From assembly GCA_945893145.1 (NCBI GenBank), contig CAMDDZ010000001.1, positions 1-64,000 of the forward strand: 64,000 nt of DNA, given 5' to 3'. A program made the position numbers and the translations under genes. Positions within the stretch are counted from its first letter, which is position 1, and each line of letters opens with the position of its first letter. Positions 45,376 through 55,492 of this stretch are shown here, piece by piece. The notes beneath the pieces are model-generated. The model did no database searches and was not told where the DNA came from. It saw only the letters and a list, made by a program, of their open reading frames with translations. Source of the stretch: Rhodoplanes serenus. Lineage in GTDB: Bacteria; Pseudomonadota; Alphaproteobacteria; Rhizobiales; Xanthobacteraceae.

Positions 45376-46335
45376 ATGCGCGCGATTTTGAGCCTGCTGT
45401 TTTGCGTGACGCTGTCGGCTGGCGCGCTGGGGGCCGATCCCTATCCGTCACGGCCGATCAGGCTGCTGGTTCCGTTCCCGCCCGCCGGCATCACCGACCT
45501 GTCGGGAAGGATCGTGGCGGAAGCGCTGCGCGCCAAGCTCGGCCAAAACATCGTGATCGAGAACAAGCCCGGCGCCAACGGCATCGTTGGCCTGCGCGAG
45601 CTGTTGAAGGCCGATCCTGACGGCTACACGCTGATGGTCGGCAACGTCGGCTCGGTGGTGCTCAATTACGCTATCGACTCCCAGGCGCCGTTCGATCCGC
45701 TGAAGGACATGGTGCCGATTGCGAGCACGGCCGAATACGCCACCACCATGGTGGTCAACAAATCCTTGCCGGTGAATTCGCTGCAGGAGTTCATCGCTTA
45801 CGCCAAGGAGCGGCCGGGCCAGCTCACCTATGGCTCGACCGGCGAGGGCTCGATGGCGAACCTCGTCACCATGCTGCTCATGAAGCAGACCGGCGTGAAG
45901 ATGGTTCACGCCCCTTACAAGGGTGGGCCGCTCGCGCTGAACGATCTGATCGCGGGCCACATCCAGCTCATCACCGAGGTGTCACCCGTCGTCAACGAGC
46001 AGGTGCTGGCCGGCACCATCAAGGGCTTTGCAGTGTCGAGCCCCTATCGGCAGCCGATGCTGCCGAACGTGCCGACCTTTGCGGAGGCCGGCGTGCCCGG
46101 CGTGGTCGTCACCGGCTGGCTCGGCATCTATGGGCCGCCGGGACTGCCGAACGACGTGCGCGAGAAACTCGGCGCTGCCATCGTCGAGGTCGTCAAAGAT
46201 CCGGCCGTGCAAGCGAAGTTGCGCGCCATCGGCTTTGAGCCGACCGGCCAGGGTGTGCGCGAGTTCACGGCGCACCACGCCGCTGAGGTGAAACGCTGGG
46301 CCGCGTTTTACACCGAGGTCGGCTTAAGGAAGTAG
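45376..46335 (+). CDS. TctC/Bug-family periplasmic binding protein within an ABC operon
   Basis: A 319-residue receptor with signal peptide 1-19 (LSAGALGAD), YPSRPIRLLVPFPPAGITDL, DPDGYTLMV and TYGSTGEGSMANLVTMLLMK. The start at MRAILS is supported by GAGG 6 nt upstream; an in-frame ATG at 45361 overlaps the stop of the preceding gene. It is embedded between the binding protein and ATPase genes of an NMT1-type importer. It may supply a second ligand to the same system or be a hitch-hiker. Confidence 0.9.
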   Translation: MRAILSLLFCVTLSAGALGADPYPSRPIRLLVPFPPAGITDLSGRIVAEALRAKLGQNIVIENKPGANGIVGLRELLKADPDGYTLMVGNVGSVVLNYAIDSQAPFDPLKDMVPIASTAEYATTMVVNKSLPVNSLQEFIAYAKERPGQLTYGSTGEGSMANLVTMLLMKQTGVKMVHAPYKGGPLALNDLIAGHIQLITEVSPVVNEQVLAGTIKGFAVSSPYRQPMLPNVPTFAEAGVPGVVVTGWLGIYGPPGLPNDVREKLGAAIVEVVKDPAVQAKLRAIGFEPTGQGVREFTAHHAAEVKRWAAFYTEVGLRK

Positions 46336-46417
46336 CGGCGTCGCGCCATTTCCGCCGCGGCATTGCCGTGGGTCGCGCTGCCGTATGCCGGACGCTCAAG
46401 TGTCGTAGGATGAAGTC

Positions 46418-47206
46418 ATGAGCGTGAGCCCGGCCAGCCAGGAACCTATCGTCACGCTGCGCGGCGTCGGCAAGACGTTCGGCAGCGGCACCGTCGCGCT
46501 CGACCATCTCGATCTCAGCGTGAAGGGCGGCGAATTCCTGGCGGTGCTCGGGCCCTCGGGATGCGGCAAATCCACTGCCCTGCGCATCATGGCGGGCCTC
46601 GCCGAGCCATCGCGCGGCACGGTGGCCTGGGCCGGTGGTGACGACGGACGGCGCGCGCACGGCATCGGCTTTGTGTTCCAGGAGCCGACGCTGATGCCCT
46701 GGGCCACGGTCGCCGCCAATGTTTATCTGCCGCTCAAGCTCGCCGGCACCGGCTGGGACGCGGCAGCGCCGCGCGTATCGGAAACGCTGGCGCGTGTAGG
46801 CTTGAGCGAGTTCGCCAACGCCTACCCGCGCGAGCTATCCGGCGGCATGAAGATGCGGGTGTCGATCGCGCGCGCGCTCGTCACCGCGCCCCGCGTGCTG
46901 TTGATGGACGAGCCGTTCGCGGCGCTCGACGAGATCACTCGCTTCAAGCTCAACGACGATTTGCGAACGCTGTGGCGCGAGCTCGGCACCACGATTGTGT
47001 TCGTCACTCATTCGGTGTTCGAATCGGTCTATCTCGCGGAGCGCATCGTCGTGATGACGCAGCGGCCTGGCCGCGTCTTCACCGAGCTTGCGATTGATCC
47101 GGCCGGGCGCGATGCCGGCTTTCGCACTTCGGCCGAATATGCCTCGCTCTGCCGGATGACGTCTGACGCGCTCAGCCAGGCGATGAACGCGAGGACGGCG
47201 GCATGA
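46418..47206 (+). CDS. ABC transporter ATP-binding protein, SsuB/TauB/ThiZ type
   Basis: A 262-residue ATPase: Walker A GPSGCGKST, signature LSGGMKMRVSIARAL, Walker B VLLMDEPFAALDE, then FVTHSVFESVYLAERIVVM, all typical of the nitrate/sulfonate/taurine (NitT/TauT) family. It overlaps the permease gene by 4 nt (ATGA). Together with the binding protein at 44354 it forms a complete importer. Confidence 0.93.
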   Translation: MSVSPASQEPIVTLRGVGKTFGSGTVALDHLDLSVKGGEFLAVLGPSGCGKSTALRIMAGLAEPSRGTVAWAGGDDGRRAHGIGFVFQEPTLMPWATVAANVYLPLKLAGTGWDAAAPRVSETLARVGLSEFANAYPRELSGGMKMRVSIARALVTAPRVLLMDEPFAALDEITRFKLNDDLRTLWRELGTTIVFVTHSVFESVYLAERIVVMTQRPGRVFTELAIDPAGRDAGFRTSAEYASLCRMTSDALSQAMNARTAA

Positions 47207-47985
47207 GCGAGCGCGCAATCCGCATCGCGCTGCCGCTCGCCGTGTTGGCGCTCGGCGTGCTGGCCTGGGACGTGGTGGTGCGCATCAACGAAATGCCGCC
47301 CTACATCCTTCCGGGGCCGGAGCTGGTGCTCACAACGCTGATCGACGACTGGCCGGTGCTGTGGAGATCGTTGCTTGCAACGCTCACGACGACGCTCGAA
47401 GGCTTCGCACTTGCCATGGCCGGCGGGGTGGGGCTTGCCGTCTTGTTCAATCAGTCGCGCTGGATCGAACTGTCGCTTTATCCCTACGCGATAATCCTGC
47501 AGGTCACGCCGGTGGTCGCGATCGCGCCGCTCTTGCTGATCTATCTGTCGCAGGAGGCCGCGGTGCTGGCCTGCGCCTGGATCGTGGCGTTCTTTCCGGT
47601 GCTGGCGAATACGACGCTCGGCCTGAAATCGGTCGATCACAATCTCACCGACCTGTTCCGTCTCTACGGTGCGTCGCGCGCGCGAGTGCTGTGGGAGCTG
47701 AAGCTTCCGGCGGCGCTGCCGAGCATGCTGGCCGGCATCCGCATCGCTGGCGGGCTGTCGCTGGTCGGCGCGGTGGTGGCCGAGATTGCGGCCGGCGCCT
47801 CAGGAGCGGGATCAGGACTTGCCTATCGGATCGCCGAATCCGGATACCGGCTGATGATCCCGCGCATGTTTGCAGGCCTGCTGCTGCTTTCCGTCACCGG
47901 TATCGCGATCTTCTTCCTGCTGTCGTGGCTCTCCGACCTCGCGCTGCGCCGGTGGCACGAGAGCGCGGTAACACGCGAAACCTAA
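47203..47985 (+). CDS. ABC transporter permease, SsuC/TauC/ThiX type
   Basis: A 260-residue inner-membrane permease with six hydrophobic segments. The cytoplasmic EAA loop reads LFRLYGASRARVLWELKLPA followed by ALPSMLAGIRIAGG, as in NitT/TauT permeases. It starts by overlapping the ATPase gene and ends just before a palindromic repeat that may end the transcript. Confidence 0.92.
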   Translation: MSERAIRIALPLAVLALGVLAWDVVVRINEMPPYILPGPELVLTTLIDDWPVLWRSLLATLTTTLEGFALAMAGGVGLAVLFNQSRWIELSLYPYAIILQVTPVVAIAPLLLIYLSQEAAVLACAWIVAFFPVLANTTLGLKSVDHNLTDLFRLYGASRARVLWELKLPAALPSMLAGIRIAGGLSLVGAVVAEIAAGASGAGSGLAYRIAESGYRLMIPRMFAGLLLLSVTGIAIFFLLSWLSDLALRRWHESAVTRET

Positions 47986-48032
47986 AGCATGATCCCGAAA
48001 AGTCTGAACTGGTTTTCGGATAAGATCATGCT
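47986..48032. repeat. AGCATGATC...GATCATGCT palindromic repeat
   Basis: Outer arms AGCATGATC (47986-47994) and GATCATGCT (48024-48032) and inner arms CCGAAAA (47995-48001) and TTTTCGG (48013-48019) make a two-step hairpin directly after a stop codon and before the end of the convergent chrA gene. The sequence matches a palindrome that is very frequent in Bradyrhizobium and Rhodopseudomonas genomes. A decayed copy is at 8753-8800. Confidence 0.85.
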
Positions 48033-48040
48033 CAAAGAAG

Positions 48041-49369
48041 TCAGCCGAACATCAGCCGCACCGCGATGCCAAGCGCCGCGCTGACGGCCACCACTTCGAT
48101 CAGGCTGCGGTGCAGCCAGAACGCCAGCACACCCGCGATCACCGCAAGCGATGCGGCTTTGAGATCGAGCGCCAGCGGATCGAATGCATACCAGCGCAGA
48201 ATGCCGATCTGCCGTTCCTGAACCTGGCCGAACAGCACGTGCAGCGCGAACCACACCGAAAGATTGAGGATGACGCCAACCACGGCCGCCGTGATGGCAG
48301 CGAGCGCGCCGGACAGCCGCCGATTGGCGCGCAACTGCTCGACGAATGGCGCGCCGGCAAAAATCCACAGCATCGAGGGCGTGAAGGTCACCCAGGTGGT
48401 CATCGCGGCTCCAAGGATGCCGGCCACCAGCGGCGAGAACGGCGCGGCGTCGCGGAAGCCGGCGAGGAAACCCACGAACTGCGTGACCAGGATCAGCGGG
48501 CCGGGCGTGGTTTCGGCAAGGCCGAGGCCGTCCACCATCTCCCAAGCGGTCATCCAGTGCTGCGTTTCGACCGCTTCCTGGGCCATGTAGGCCAGCAGCG
48601 CATAGGCGCCGCCGAAGCTCACCACGGCGAGCTTGGAAAAGAACATGCCGATGCTGACCAGCACGTGGTCGCGGCCAAGCACGAGGGCCGCGATGCCAAC
48701 CGGCAACCACCAAGCGGCAAGGCCAATGACGCTCGCGGCGATGGCCTGCCGCCAACGGTGCGGCGACGGCGGCACCAGGCCTTGCACGTCATCCTTGATG
48801 CCGAGTTGTTGCGGCGATGAACGCGCGACCAGAAAGCCGATGAGCGCGGCCGCGATCACGATCAGCGGGAAGGGCACCACAAAGAAGAAAATGCCGATGA
48901 AGGCCGCCAGCGCAAGGCCGCGCAGCACGGAGGTTTTAAGTGCGCGCTTTCCGATGCGAAGGAGCGCTTCAAGCACGATCACCAGCACTGCGGCCTTGAT
49001 GCCGAACAGCGCGCCATCGATGATCGAGATGCCGCGCCCGAGCGCGTAGAGCAGGCTCAGCGCCAGCATCACGAGTGCGCCCGGAAGCACAAACAGGATG
49101 CCGGAGACGAGACCGCCGCGCACACCGTGCAGCAGCCAGCCGATGTAGGTCGCGAGCTTCTGCGCTTCGGGACCCGGCAGCAGCATGCAGAAATTGAGGG
49201 CGTGGAGGAAACGCTGCTCCTCAACCCATTTTTTCTCGTCCACCACGATGCGATGCATCATGGCGATCTGGCCTGCCGGGCCGCCGAAGTTGATGCAGCC
49301 GATCTTGAGCCAAATCTTGAAGAATTCGGCGAAGGTCGGGCGCGCGAGCGATATCTGCTGGTTGGTCAT
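48041..49369 (-). CDS. chrA: Chromate transporter family protein (two-domain ChrA)
   Basis: A 442-residue inner-membrane protein with two homologous CHR halves: the first begins FFKIWLKIGCINFGGPAGQI, the second FFSKLAVVSFGGAYALLAYM, each followed by the PGP motif (LLPGPEAQKLA and ETTPGPLILVTQ). Long ChrA proteins export chromate by proton exchange, though some members act on other anions. The ATG is at 49369, 4 nt after the stop of the TSUP gene, so the two are co-transcribed. Confidence 0.9.
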   Translation of the reverse strand: MTNQQISLARPTFAEFFKIWLKIGCINFGGPAGQIAMMHRIVVDEKKWVEEQRFLHALNFCMLLPGPEAQKLATYIGWLLHGVRGGLVSGILFVLPGALVMLALSLLYALGRGISIIDGALFGIKAAVLVIVLEALLRIGKRALKTSVLRGLALAAFIGIFFFVVPFPLIVIAAALIGFLVARSSPQQLGIKDDVQGLVPPSPHRWRQAIAASVIGLAAWWLPVGIAALVLGRDHVLVSIGMFFSKLAVVSFGGAYALLAYMAQEAVETQHWMTAWEMVDGLGLAETTPGPLILVTQFVGFLAGFRDAAPFSPLVAGILGAAMTTWVTFTPSMLWIFAGAPFVEQLRANRRLSGALAAITAAVVGVILNLSVWFALHVLFGQVQERQIGILRWYAFDPLALDLKAASLAVIAGVLAFWLHRSLIEVVAVSAALGIAVRLMFG

Positions 49370-49373
49370 GCGA

Positions 49374-50111
49374 TCACCCAAAGCTCATCAGCAAGAATAG
49401 TCCGGAGGCAAGCAGCAACATCAACACTATTTTGCGGAACGTCGCTTCCTCGATGCGGCCGTAAAGGGCGAATCCGGCCCAGGTCCCGACCGCGAGTGCC
49501 GGCAGGCCGATCAGGAAGAGTTGAATGACGTGGCCGCTAATCGATCCGGTCGCCGCCAGCGCCACCGCAGACATCGCGAGCAAGGCGACGGCCGCCGGCT
49601 GGAATACGGCGCGCTGTTCGTCTTTGGTCCAGCCGCGCACGCCGCACCAGATCACGACCAGGATTCCTGGAAATCCAGCCATAGCGCCGAGCAAGCCGCC
49701 TAGAAAACCCACAATGACATCGGCCAAGGTGCCGGCGCGCACCGGTTTCAGTTCCGGTCGAGCCAGGCTGTAGATCGAATAGAGCACCAGGAACGCCGCG
49801 ATGCCCATGCGCATGTGGGCCGGATTCGCCCAGCGCAGCACCAAGGCTCCAATGGCCGCCCCGGGCGCGCCGCCGAGCACGAACGGCCAGACCCGGCTCC
49901 AGTTCAGCGCATGCCGGACCTTCCAGGCGCCGTAGCCCTGCACGATCATGCCGTAACTGATGGTCAGCGTCGCCGTTTCGAGTGGCGTCAGCACATGCAG
50001 CCAAACGGCCGCGGCGATCAGCGCGAAGGCAAATCCCGTGACGCCTGCCACCAATGCCGCAACGAACGTGGCGGCGAGATAGACCAAAAGCTGGACGATT
50101 GTGCCATCCAT
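49374..50111 (-). CDS. TSUP-family membrane transporter (TauE/SafE)
   Basis: A 245-residue inner-membrane protein with about eight hydrophobic segments; AALVAGVTGFAFALIAAAVW near the start and GGLLGAMAGFPGILVVIW in the second half are the duplicated TSUP motifs. GGGAGCGAGC precedes the ATG. It is the first gene of a two-gene unit with chrA; both families handle oxyanions, which suggests joint export of sulfite- or chromate-like anions (inference). Confidence 0.85.
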   Translation of the reverse strand: MDGTIVQLLVYLAATFVAALVAGVTGFAFALIAAAVWLHVLTPLETATLTISYGMIVQGYGAWKVRHALNWSRVWPFVLGGAPGAAIGALVLRWANPAHMRMGIAAFLVLYSIYSLARPELKPVRAGTLADVIVGFLGGLLGAMAGFPGILVVIWCGVRGWTKDEQRAVFQPAAVALLAMSAVALAATGSISGHVIQLFLIGLPALAVGTWAGFALYGRIEEATFRKIVLMLLLASGLFLLMSFG

Positions 50112-50302
50112 TGCTCGCTCCCGATGCGAGGCGAGCAGCACTTGGATGGCGGGCCATCTGACCGGGAGGCTGCGTATCCCCGTGGGACAAGTATAGCAGT
50201 CATCGCTCTCGGCTCAACGTGGGCACAACCCTGCTGTGAGAATTCATCGCTCGCAACACGGCGCGGGCTTCGCTAGTTTCCGCCTCAGGATCCGAGAGCC
50301 GC

Positions 50303-51054
<752 letters not shown>

Positions 51055-51058
<4 letters not shown>

Positions 51059-51957
51059 CCGACCCCGCGCACGAACGGCGGCAACGACTCACCGGCATCG
51101 GCCTGATGTGCTGCGCGGTGCTGTGCTTTGCGATCCTCGACGCCATGGCGAAATGGCTCGGCACCCACATCCCGGTCATGCAGGTGGTCGGCATGCGCTA
51201 CGTCACCGCATTCCTGATCGCGCTGGCGTTTTCCAATCCGATCAATCGTCCCGGTCTGCTCAAATCCGGGCGGCCGTGGCTGCAGTTGCTGCGCTCGATC
51301 ATGCTGTTCGGCTCGACGATCTTCAATTTCCTGTCGTTCCGCTATCTTCAGCTCGACGAGGCACTGTCGATCCTGTTCTCGACGCCATTCCTCGTTGCAA
51401 TCTTGGCCGGTCCGATCCTGGGCGAATGGGTGGGGTGGCGGCGCTGGACCGCGATCATGGTGGGTTTTGCTGGCGTGCTGGTGGTGGTCCGCCCGGGTCT
51501 TGGCGGCATGCAAGGGGCGGCGTTGCTCTCGTTCTGCAGCGCGCTCTGCTACGCCGGCTACAATATCGTCACCCGGATGCTGTCGAGCGTCGATTCGAGC
51601 CAGACCACGCTGTTCTACGCCAACCTGTTCGGCTTTGTGATCATGACGCCGGTGCTGCCCTTCGTGTGGGTTCCACCGTCGCTGCTCGACATGGTGCTGA
51701 TGGTCGCGTTCGGCTGTTTTGGCGCGGGCGGCCACTTCCTGCTGATCCTGGCCCACCGCAACGCACCGGCCTCGGTGCTGTCGCCGTTCATCTATACCCA
51801 GATCGTGTGGGCCACGACGCTCGGCTATCTGGTGTTCGCCAACGTGCCCAACCAATGGACTGTGGCCGGGGCCTGCATTGTGATCGCTTCCGGCCTGTAC
51901 CTGATCTACCGCGAGCGCAAGGTGACCGGCAGAGTTGCCCCGATCGAGCCCGGTTGA
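51055..51957 (+). CDS. EamA/DMT-family membrane transporter
   Basis: A 300-residue inner-membrane protein with ten hydrophobic helices in two EamA halves (GLMCCAVLCFAILDAMAKWL at the start, LLSFCSALCYAGYNIVTRML in the second). TTG at 51055, overlapping the upstream stop (TTGA), is the likely start, since the first possible ATG lies inside the first helix. Substrate is unknown. It is coupled to an SDR gene and is followed 58 nt later by the E1alpha gene. Confidence 0.87.
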
Positions 51958-52015
51958 CAAAATAGCCCCGTCCCGCCTCATACCGGCGGCCGTTCCTGCC
52001 CGTCCGAGGACCCTC

Positions 52016-53035
52016 ATGTCGAAGAAACCCGTCACCAGCACTGCCCTGAACGACGACATCGGGGAGGACAAGCGGCTGGAGCTTTATCGCCTCCAGGTCG
52101 TGATCCGGGAGGCCGAACAGCGGGCCTACGACCTGTTCCTGCAAAACCTGGTGAAGGGCACGAGCCATCTTTCGCTCGGCCAGGAGGCTGTGGCGGCCGG
52201 ATTCGCCGGCGCCATGAAAAAGGGCGATCTGTCGTTTTGCACCTACCGCGGCCATGCCCATACGCTCGCCCGCGGCGTGCCGATCGAGAAGGTGCTGGGC
52301 GAACTGATGGGGCGCGACAACGGCCTGATGCGCGGCAAGGGCGGGTCGATGCACCTGACCTCCGAGGAGCACGGCGTGATGGGCTCCTACGCCATCATCG
52401 GCGCGCATCTGCCGATCGCCTGCGGGGCGGCATGGCGCGCGCAATACAAGAAGCAGGATGACGTATCGGTGTGCTTCTTCGGTGACGGCACCACCAACAT
52501 CGGCGCATTCCACGAGGCGTTGAACTTCGCCGCGGTCTGGAAGTTGCCGGTCGTGTTCGTGTGCGAGAACAATCTCTACATGGAATACACGCCGATCGGT
52601 GATGTCACGGCGGTGCCATCGCCGGCGGGCGACCGCGCCTCGGCCTACGGGCTCGAAAAGATCGTGATCGACGGCAACGACGCCGACGCGGTCTATCGCG
52701 CGGCGCAAACCGCGTACGACAAGGCGCGCAGCGGGAAGGGCCCGTCATTGATCGAGTGCCTGACCTACCGCTACAGCGGCCATTCGCGCGCCGACCCGGC
52801 GAAATATCGGCCCGAAGGCGAACTCGAGCGCTGGAAGCAGCGCGACCCGATCAAGATCTACAAAGAGCGGCTCAAGCAGTTCGGCATCAGCGACGATCAG
52901 ATCGCCAAGATCGACGCCGAGGTGAAGCAAGAAGTCGATGAGGCGACCGAGAAGTGCAAGGCGTCACCGACGCCGCCGTTGGAAATCCTCACCACCGACG
53001 TTTATGCCGATGGAGGCTTCGCATGGCGGAACTGA
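52016..53035 (+). CDS. Thiamine-dependent dehydrogenase E1 alpha subunit (acetoin/pyruvate dehydrogenase type)
   Basis: A 339-residue E1 alpha protein. The TPP-binding motif starts GDGTTNIGAFHEALN and ends VCENN. YRGHAHTLARG and MRGKGGSMHL are typical of acetoin and pyruvate dehydrogenase E1 alpha; YRYSGHSRADPAKYR contains the phosphorylation-loop region. It overlaps the E1 beta gene by 13 nt. Acetoin dehydrogenase (AcoA) or a branched/2-oxo acid enzyme is possible; the housekeeping PDH usually has its E3 and lpd beside it, which are missing here. Confidence 0.9.
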   Translation: MSKKPVTSTALNDDIGEDKRLELYRLQVVIREAEQRAYDLFLQNLVKGTSHLSLGQEAVAAGFAGAMKKGDLSFCTYRGHAHTLARGVPIEKVLGELMGRDNGLMRGKGGSMHLTSEEHGVMGSYAIIGAHLPIACGAAWRAQYKKQDDVSVCFFGDGTTNIGAFHEALNFAAVWKLPVVFVCENNLYMEYTPIGDVTAVPSPAGDRASAYGLEKIVIDGNDADAVYRAAQTAYDKARSGKGPSLIECLTYRYSGHSRADPAKYRPEGELERWKQRDPIKIYKERLKQFGISDDQIAKIDAEVKQEVDEATEKCKASPTPPLEILTTDVYADGGFAWRN

Positions 53036-54003
53036 CCTATCGCGATGCGGTGATCCGCGGCATCGCCCAGGAAATGCAGCGTGACGAAGATGTCGTGTTC
53101 CTGGGTGAGGATGTGGCCAAGGCTGGCGGCGTGTTCAAGGCGACGGTCGGCCTATACGAGAAGTTCGGGCCGCTGCGCGTGCGCGACACGCCGATTTCCG
53201 AGCAGGCGATCCTCGGCGCCGCGATGGGCGCCGCCATGACCGGCTTGAAGCCGATCGCAGAGATCATGTTCTCGGATTTCTTCGCGGTCTGCTTCGACTA
53301 CATCGCCAACGAGTTTCCGAAGAGCCGCTACATGACCAACGGGCAGACCAAGTGCCCGTTGGTGGTGCGCACCGGCAACGGCGCGGGCTCGCGTTTTGGC
53401 GCGCAGCACAGCCAGAGCGTCGAGAACTGGTGCATGATGATTCCGGGGCTGAAGGTCGTTGCGCCGTCGAGCCCGGTCGATGTCATCGGGTTGCTGGCGG
53501 CCTCCGTGCGCGATCCCGACCCGGTGATCTTCCTCGAACACAAGTCGCTGTACGCCACCAAAGGTGAGGTGCCAGACGGCGAGATTTTGGACAAGCTCGG
53601 CACCGCCAAGATTTTGCGGCCGGGCAAGGACGCGACCATCCTGGCGCTTGCCCTGATGGTGCCCCGCGCGCTGGCGGCTGCCGAAAAACTCGCCGCCGAA
53701 CACGGCATCGACTGCGAAGTGATCGACGTGCGTTCGCTAGTGCCGCTCGACACCCAGACCATCCTCAGCTCGGTCGCCAAGACCCACCGCGCGTTTTCCG
53801 TGGAAGAGAATCCGCGGCTGTGCGGCTGGGGCGCCGAGATCATGTCGATCATCGCCGACGAGGCGTTCTACGACCTCGATGGGCCGCTGGTGCGGATCAC
53901 CACGCCGCACTGTCCGCTGCCGTCGGCGGACATTCTGGAAGACGCCATCCTGCCGAGCGTCGATCGCATCGCCGATCGCGTGCGGAAAACGCTGCAAGCG
54001 TAG
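53023..54003 (+). CDS. Thiamine-dependent dehydrogenase E1 beta subunit
   Basis: A 326-residue E1 beta protein: TYRDAVIRGIAQEMQRDEDV at the start, LGEDVAKAGGVFKAT, and PISEQAILGAAMGAAM with the TPP-activating Glu. RTGNGAGSRFGAQHSQSVEN lines the active site. GGAGG lies before the ATG. Unlike PDH E1 beta of alphaproteobacteria it lacks a fused lipoyl domain, which fits AcoB-like proteins. It forms the heterotetramer with the upstream alpha subunit. Confidence 0.9.
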   Translation: MAELTYRDAVIRGIAQEMQRDEDVVFLGEDVAKAGGVFKATVGLYEKFGPLRVRDTPISEQAILGAAMGAAMTGLKPIAEIMFSDFFAVCFDYIANEFPKSRYMTNGQTKCPLVVRTGNGAGSRFGAQHSQSVENWCMMIPGLKVVAPSSPVDVIGLLAASVRDPDPVIFLEHKSLYATKGEVPDGEILDKLGTAKILRPGKDATILALALMVPRALAAAEKLAAEHGIDCEVIDVRSLVPLDTQTILSSVAKTHRAFSVEENPRLCGWGAEIMSIIADEAFYDLDGPLVRITTPHCPLPSADILEDAILPSVDRIADRVRKTLQA

Positions 54004-54012
54004 GAGCTCAAC

Positions 54013-55470
54013 ATGGCCGCGTATGACAACCTGCTCGCCAACGTCCCGACCGACCTTTGGATCGGCGGAAAATGGAAAAAATCCTCCGACGGCGCCCGCT
54101 TCGATGTGATCGATCCGGCGACCGAGCGGAAGATTGCCGACGTCGCCAGCGCCAGCATCGACGACGCCAAGGCTGCGCTCGACGCCGCGCAGGCCGCATT
54201 CGGGCCGTGGGCCGCGAAGAAGCCGCGCGAGCGCGGTGAAATTCTCCGCAAGGCCTACGAGTTGATCATGCGTGATGCCGAGCGGCTCGCAAAGCTCATC
54301 ACCATCGAGAACGGCAAGGCACTGTCCGACTCGCGCGGCGAGGTGGCCTACGCCGCCGAGTTCTTCCGCTGGTACGCCGAGGAAGGTGTCCGCAATCTCG
54401 GCCAGAACGGCATGGCGCCAGCGTCCGGCGCTCGCATGTTCGTGCATCACAAGCCGGCCGGCATCGCCGTGCTGGTGACGCCGTGGAATTTCCCGGCCGC
54501 GATGGCGACGCGCAAGATCGGCCCCGCGCTCGCCGCCGGCTGCCCGGTGATCCTCAAGCCGGCGTCGGAGACCCCGCTGACCATGCTGGCCCTGATGCCG
54601 ATCCTGGAAGAGGCCGGCGTGCCGGCGGGCGTCTGCAACGTCCTGCCGTCGCGCCGCTCCGGCCCGGTGGTCGATGCCATGCTGCACGATCCGCGCGTGC
54701 GCGTTGTCTCGTTCACCGGGTCGACCGAGGTCGGACGGAAGCTTCTGCACAGCGCCGCCGACCAGGTGCTCAACACCGCGATGGAATTGGGCGGCAATGC
54801 GCCGTTCATCGTGTTCGAGGACGCCGACATCGATGCTGCGATCGACGGCGCGATGATCGCCAAGATGCGCAACATGGGCGAGGCCTGCACGGCGGCGAAC
54901 CGCTTCTACGTGCATGAGAAGGTGCAGGACGAGTTCACCAAGAAGCTCACCGCCAAGATGGGCGCGCTCAAGATGGGCAACGGCCTCGACGACGGCGTGG
55001 CGCTGGGGCCCCTGGTCAACGCCGAAGGCCGCGACAAGGTGGTCGAACTGGTGGACGACGCGGTCAGCAAGGGTGCCAAGATTCTGACCGGCGGCAAGCG
55101 GCCTGATGGCACTGGCTATTTCTATCCGGCCACGGTGCTTTCGAACGTGCCTGACAGCGCCAAGATGTTGAACGAGGAAATCTTCGGCCCGGTCGCTTCG
55201 CTGCAAACGTTCAAGGACGAGGCCGAGGTGATCAAGCGCGCCAACGACACTGAATACGGCCTCGTCGCCTACCTCTACACCAAGGACCTCGGCCGCGGCA
55301 TGCGCGTCTCCGAAAAGCTCGATTTCGGCATGATCGGGCTCAATCGCGGGCTCGTCTCCGATCCGGCGGCGCCGTTCGGCGGCATGAAGCAGTCCGGCAT
55401 CGGCCGCGAAGGTGCGCATGAGGGGCTGAAGGAGTTTCTCGAGACGCAGTACATCGCGACGAACTGGTAG
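54013..55470 (+). CDS. NAD(P)-dependent aldehyde dehydrogenase (succinate-semialdehyde dehydrogenase-like)
   Basis: A 485-residue ALDH. VTPWNFPAAMATRKIGPALA is the N-terminal motif, FTGSTEVGRKLL the cofactor contact, MELGGNAPFIVFEDAD holds the general-base Glu, and the nucleophile Cys lies in GEACTAANRFYV. It groups with GabD-type enzymes. It starts 9 nt after E1 beta, so is in the same operon, and could oxidise acetaldehyde or a semialdehyde formed by the complex. BoxD function is unlikely because BoxD belongs to a distinct ALDH group. Confidence 0.9.
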   Translation: MAAYDNLLANVPTDLWIGGKWKKSSDGARFDVIDPATERKIADVASASIDDAKAALDAAQAAFGPWAAKKPRERGEILRKAYELIMRDAERLAKLITIENGKALSDSRGEVAYAAEFFRWYAEEGVRNLGQNGMAPASGARMFVHHKPAGIAVLVTPWNFPAAMATRKIGPALAAGCPVILKPASETPLTMLALMPILEEAGVPAGVCNVLPSRRSGPVVDAMLHDPRVRVVSFTGSTEVGRKLLHSAADQVLNTAMELGGNAPFIVFEDADIDAAIDGAMIAKMRNMGEACTAANRFYVHEKVQDEFTKKLTAKMGALKMGNGLDDGVALGPLVNAEGRDKVVELVDDAVSKGAKILTGGKRPDGTGYFYPATVLSNVPDSAKMLNEEIFGPVASLQTFKDEAEVIKRANDTEYGLVAYLYTKDLGRGMRVSEKLDFGMIGLNRGLVSDPAAPFGGMKQSGIGREGAHEGLKEFLETQYIATNW

Positions 55471-55492
55471 GCGTTTCGGACCGGGGCATTGG

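Noticed and set aside
54013..55470. Aldehyde dehydrogenase as the missing BoxD
   Set aside because: Sequence is of the succinate-semialdehyde dehydrogenase type and it lies in a different operon more than 30 kb from the box genes.
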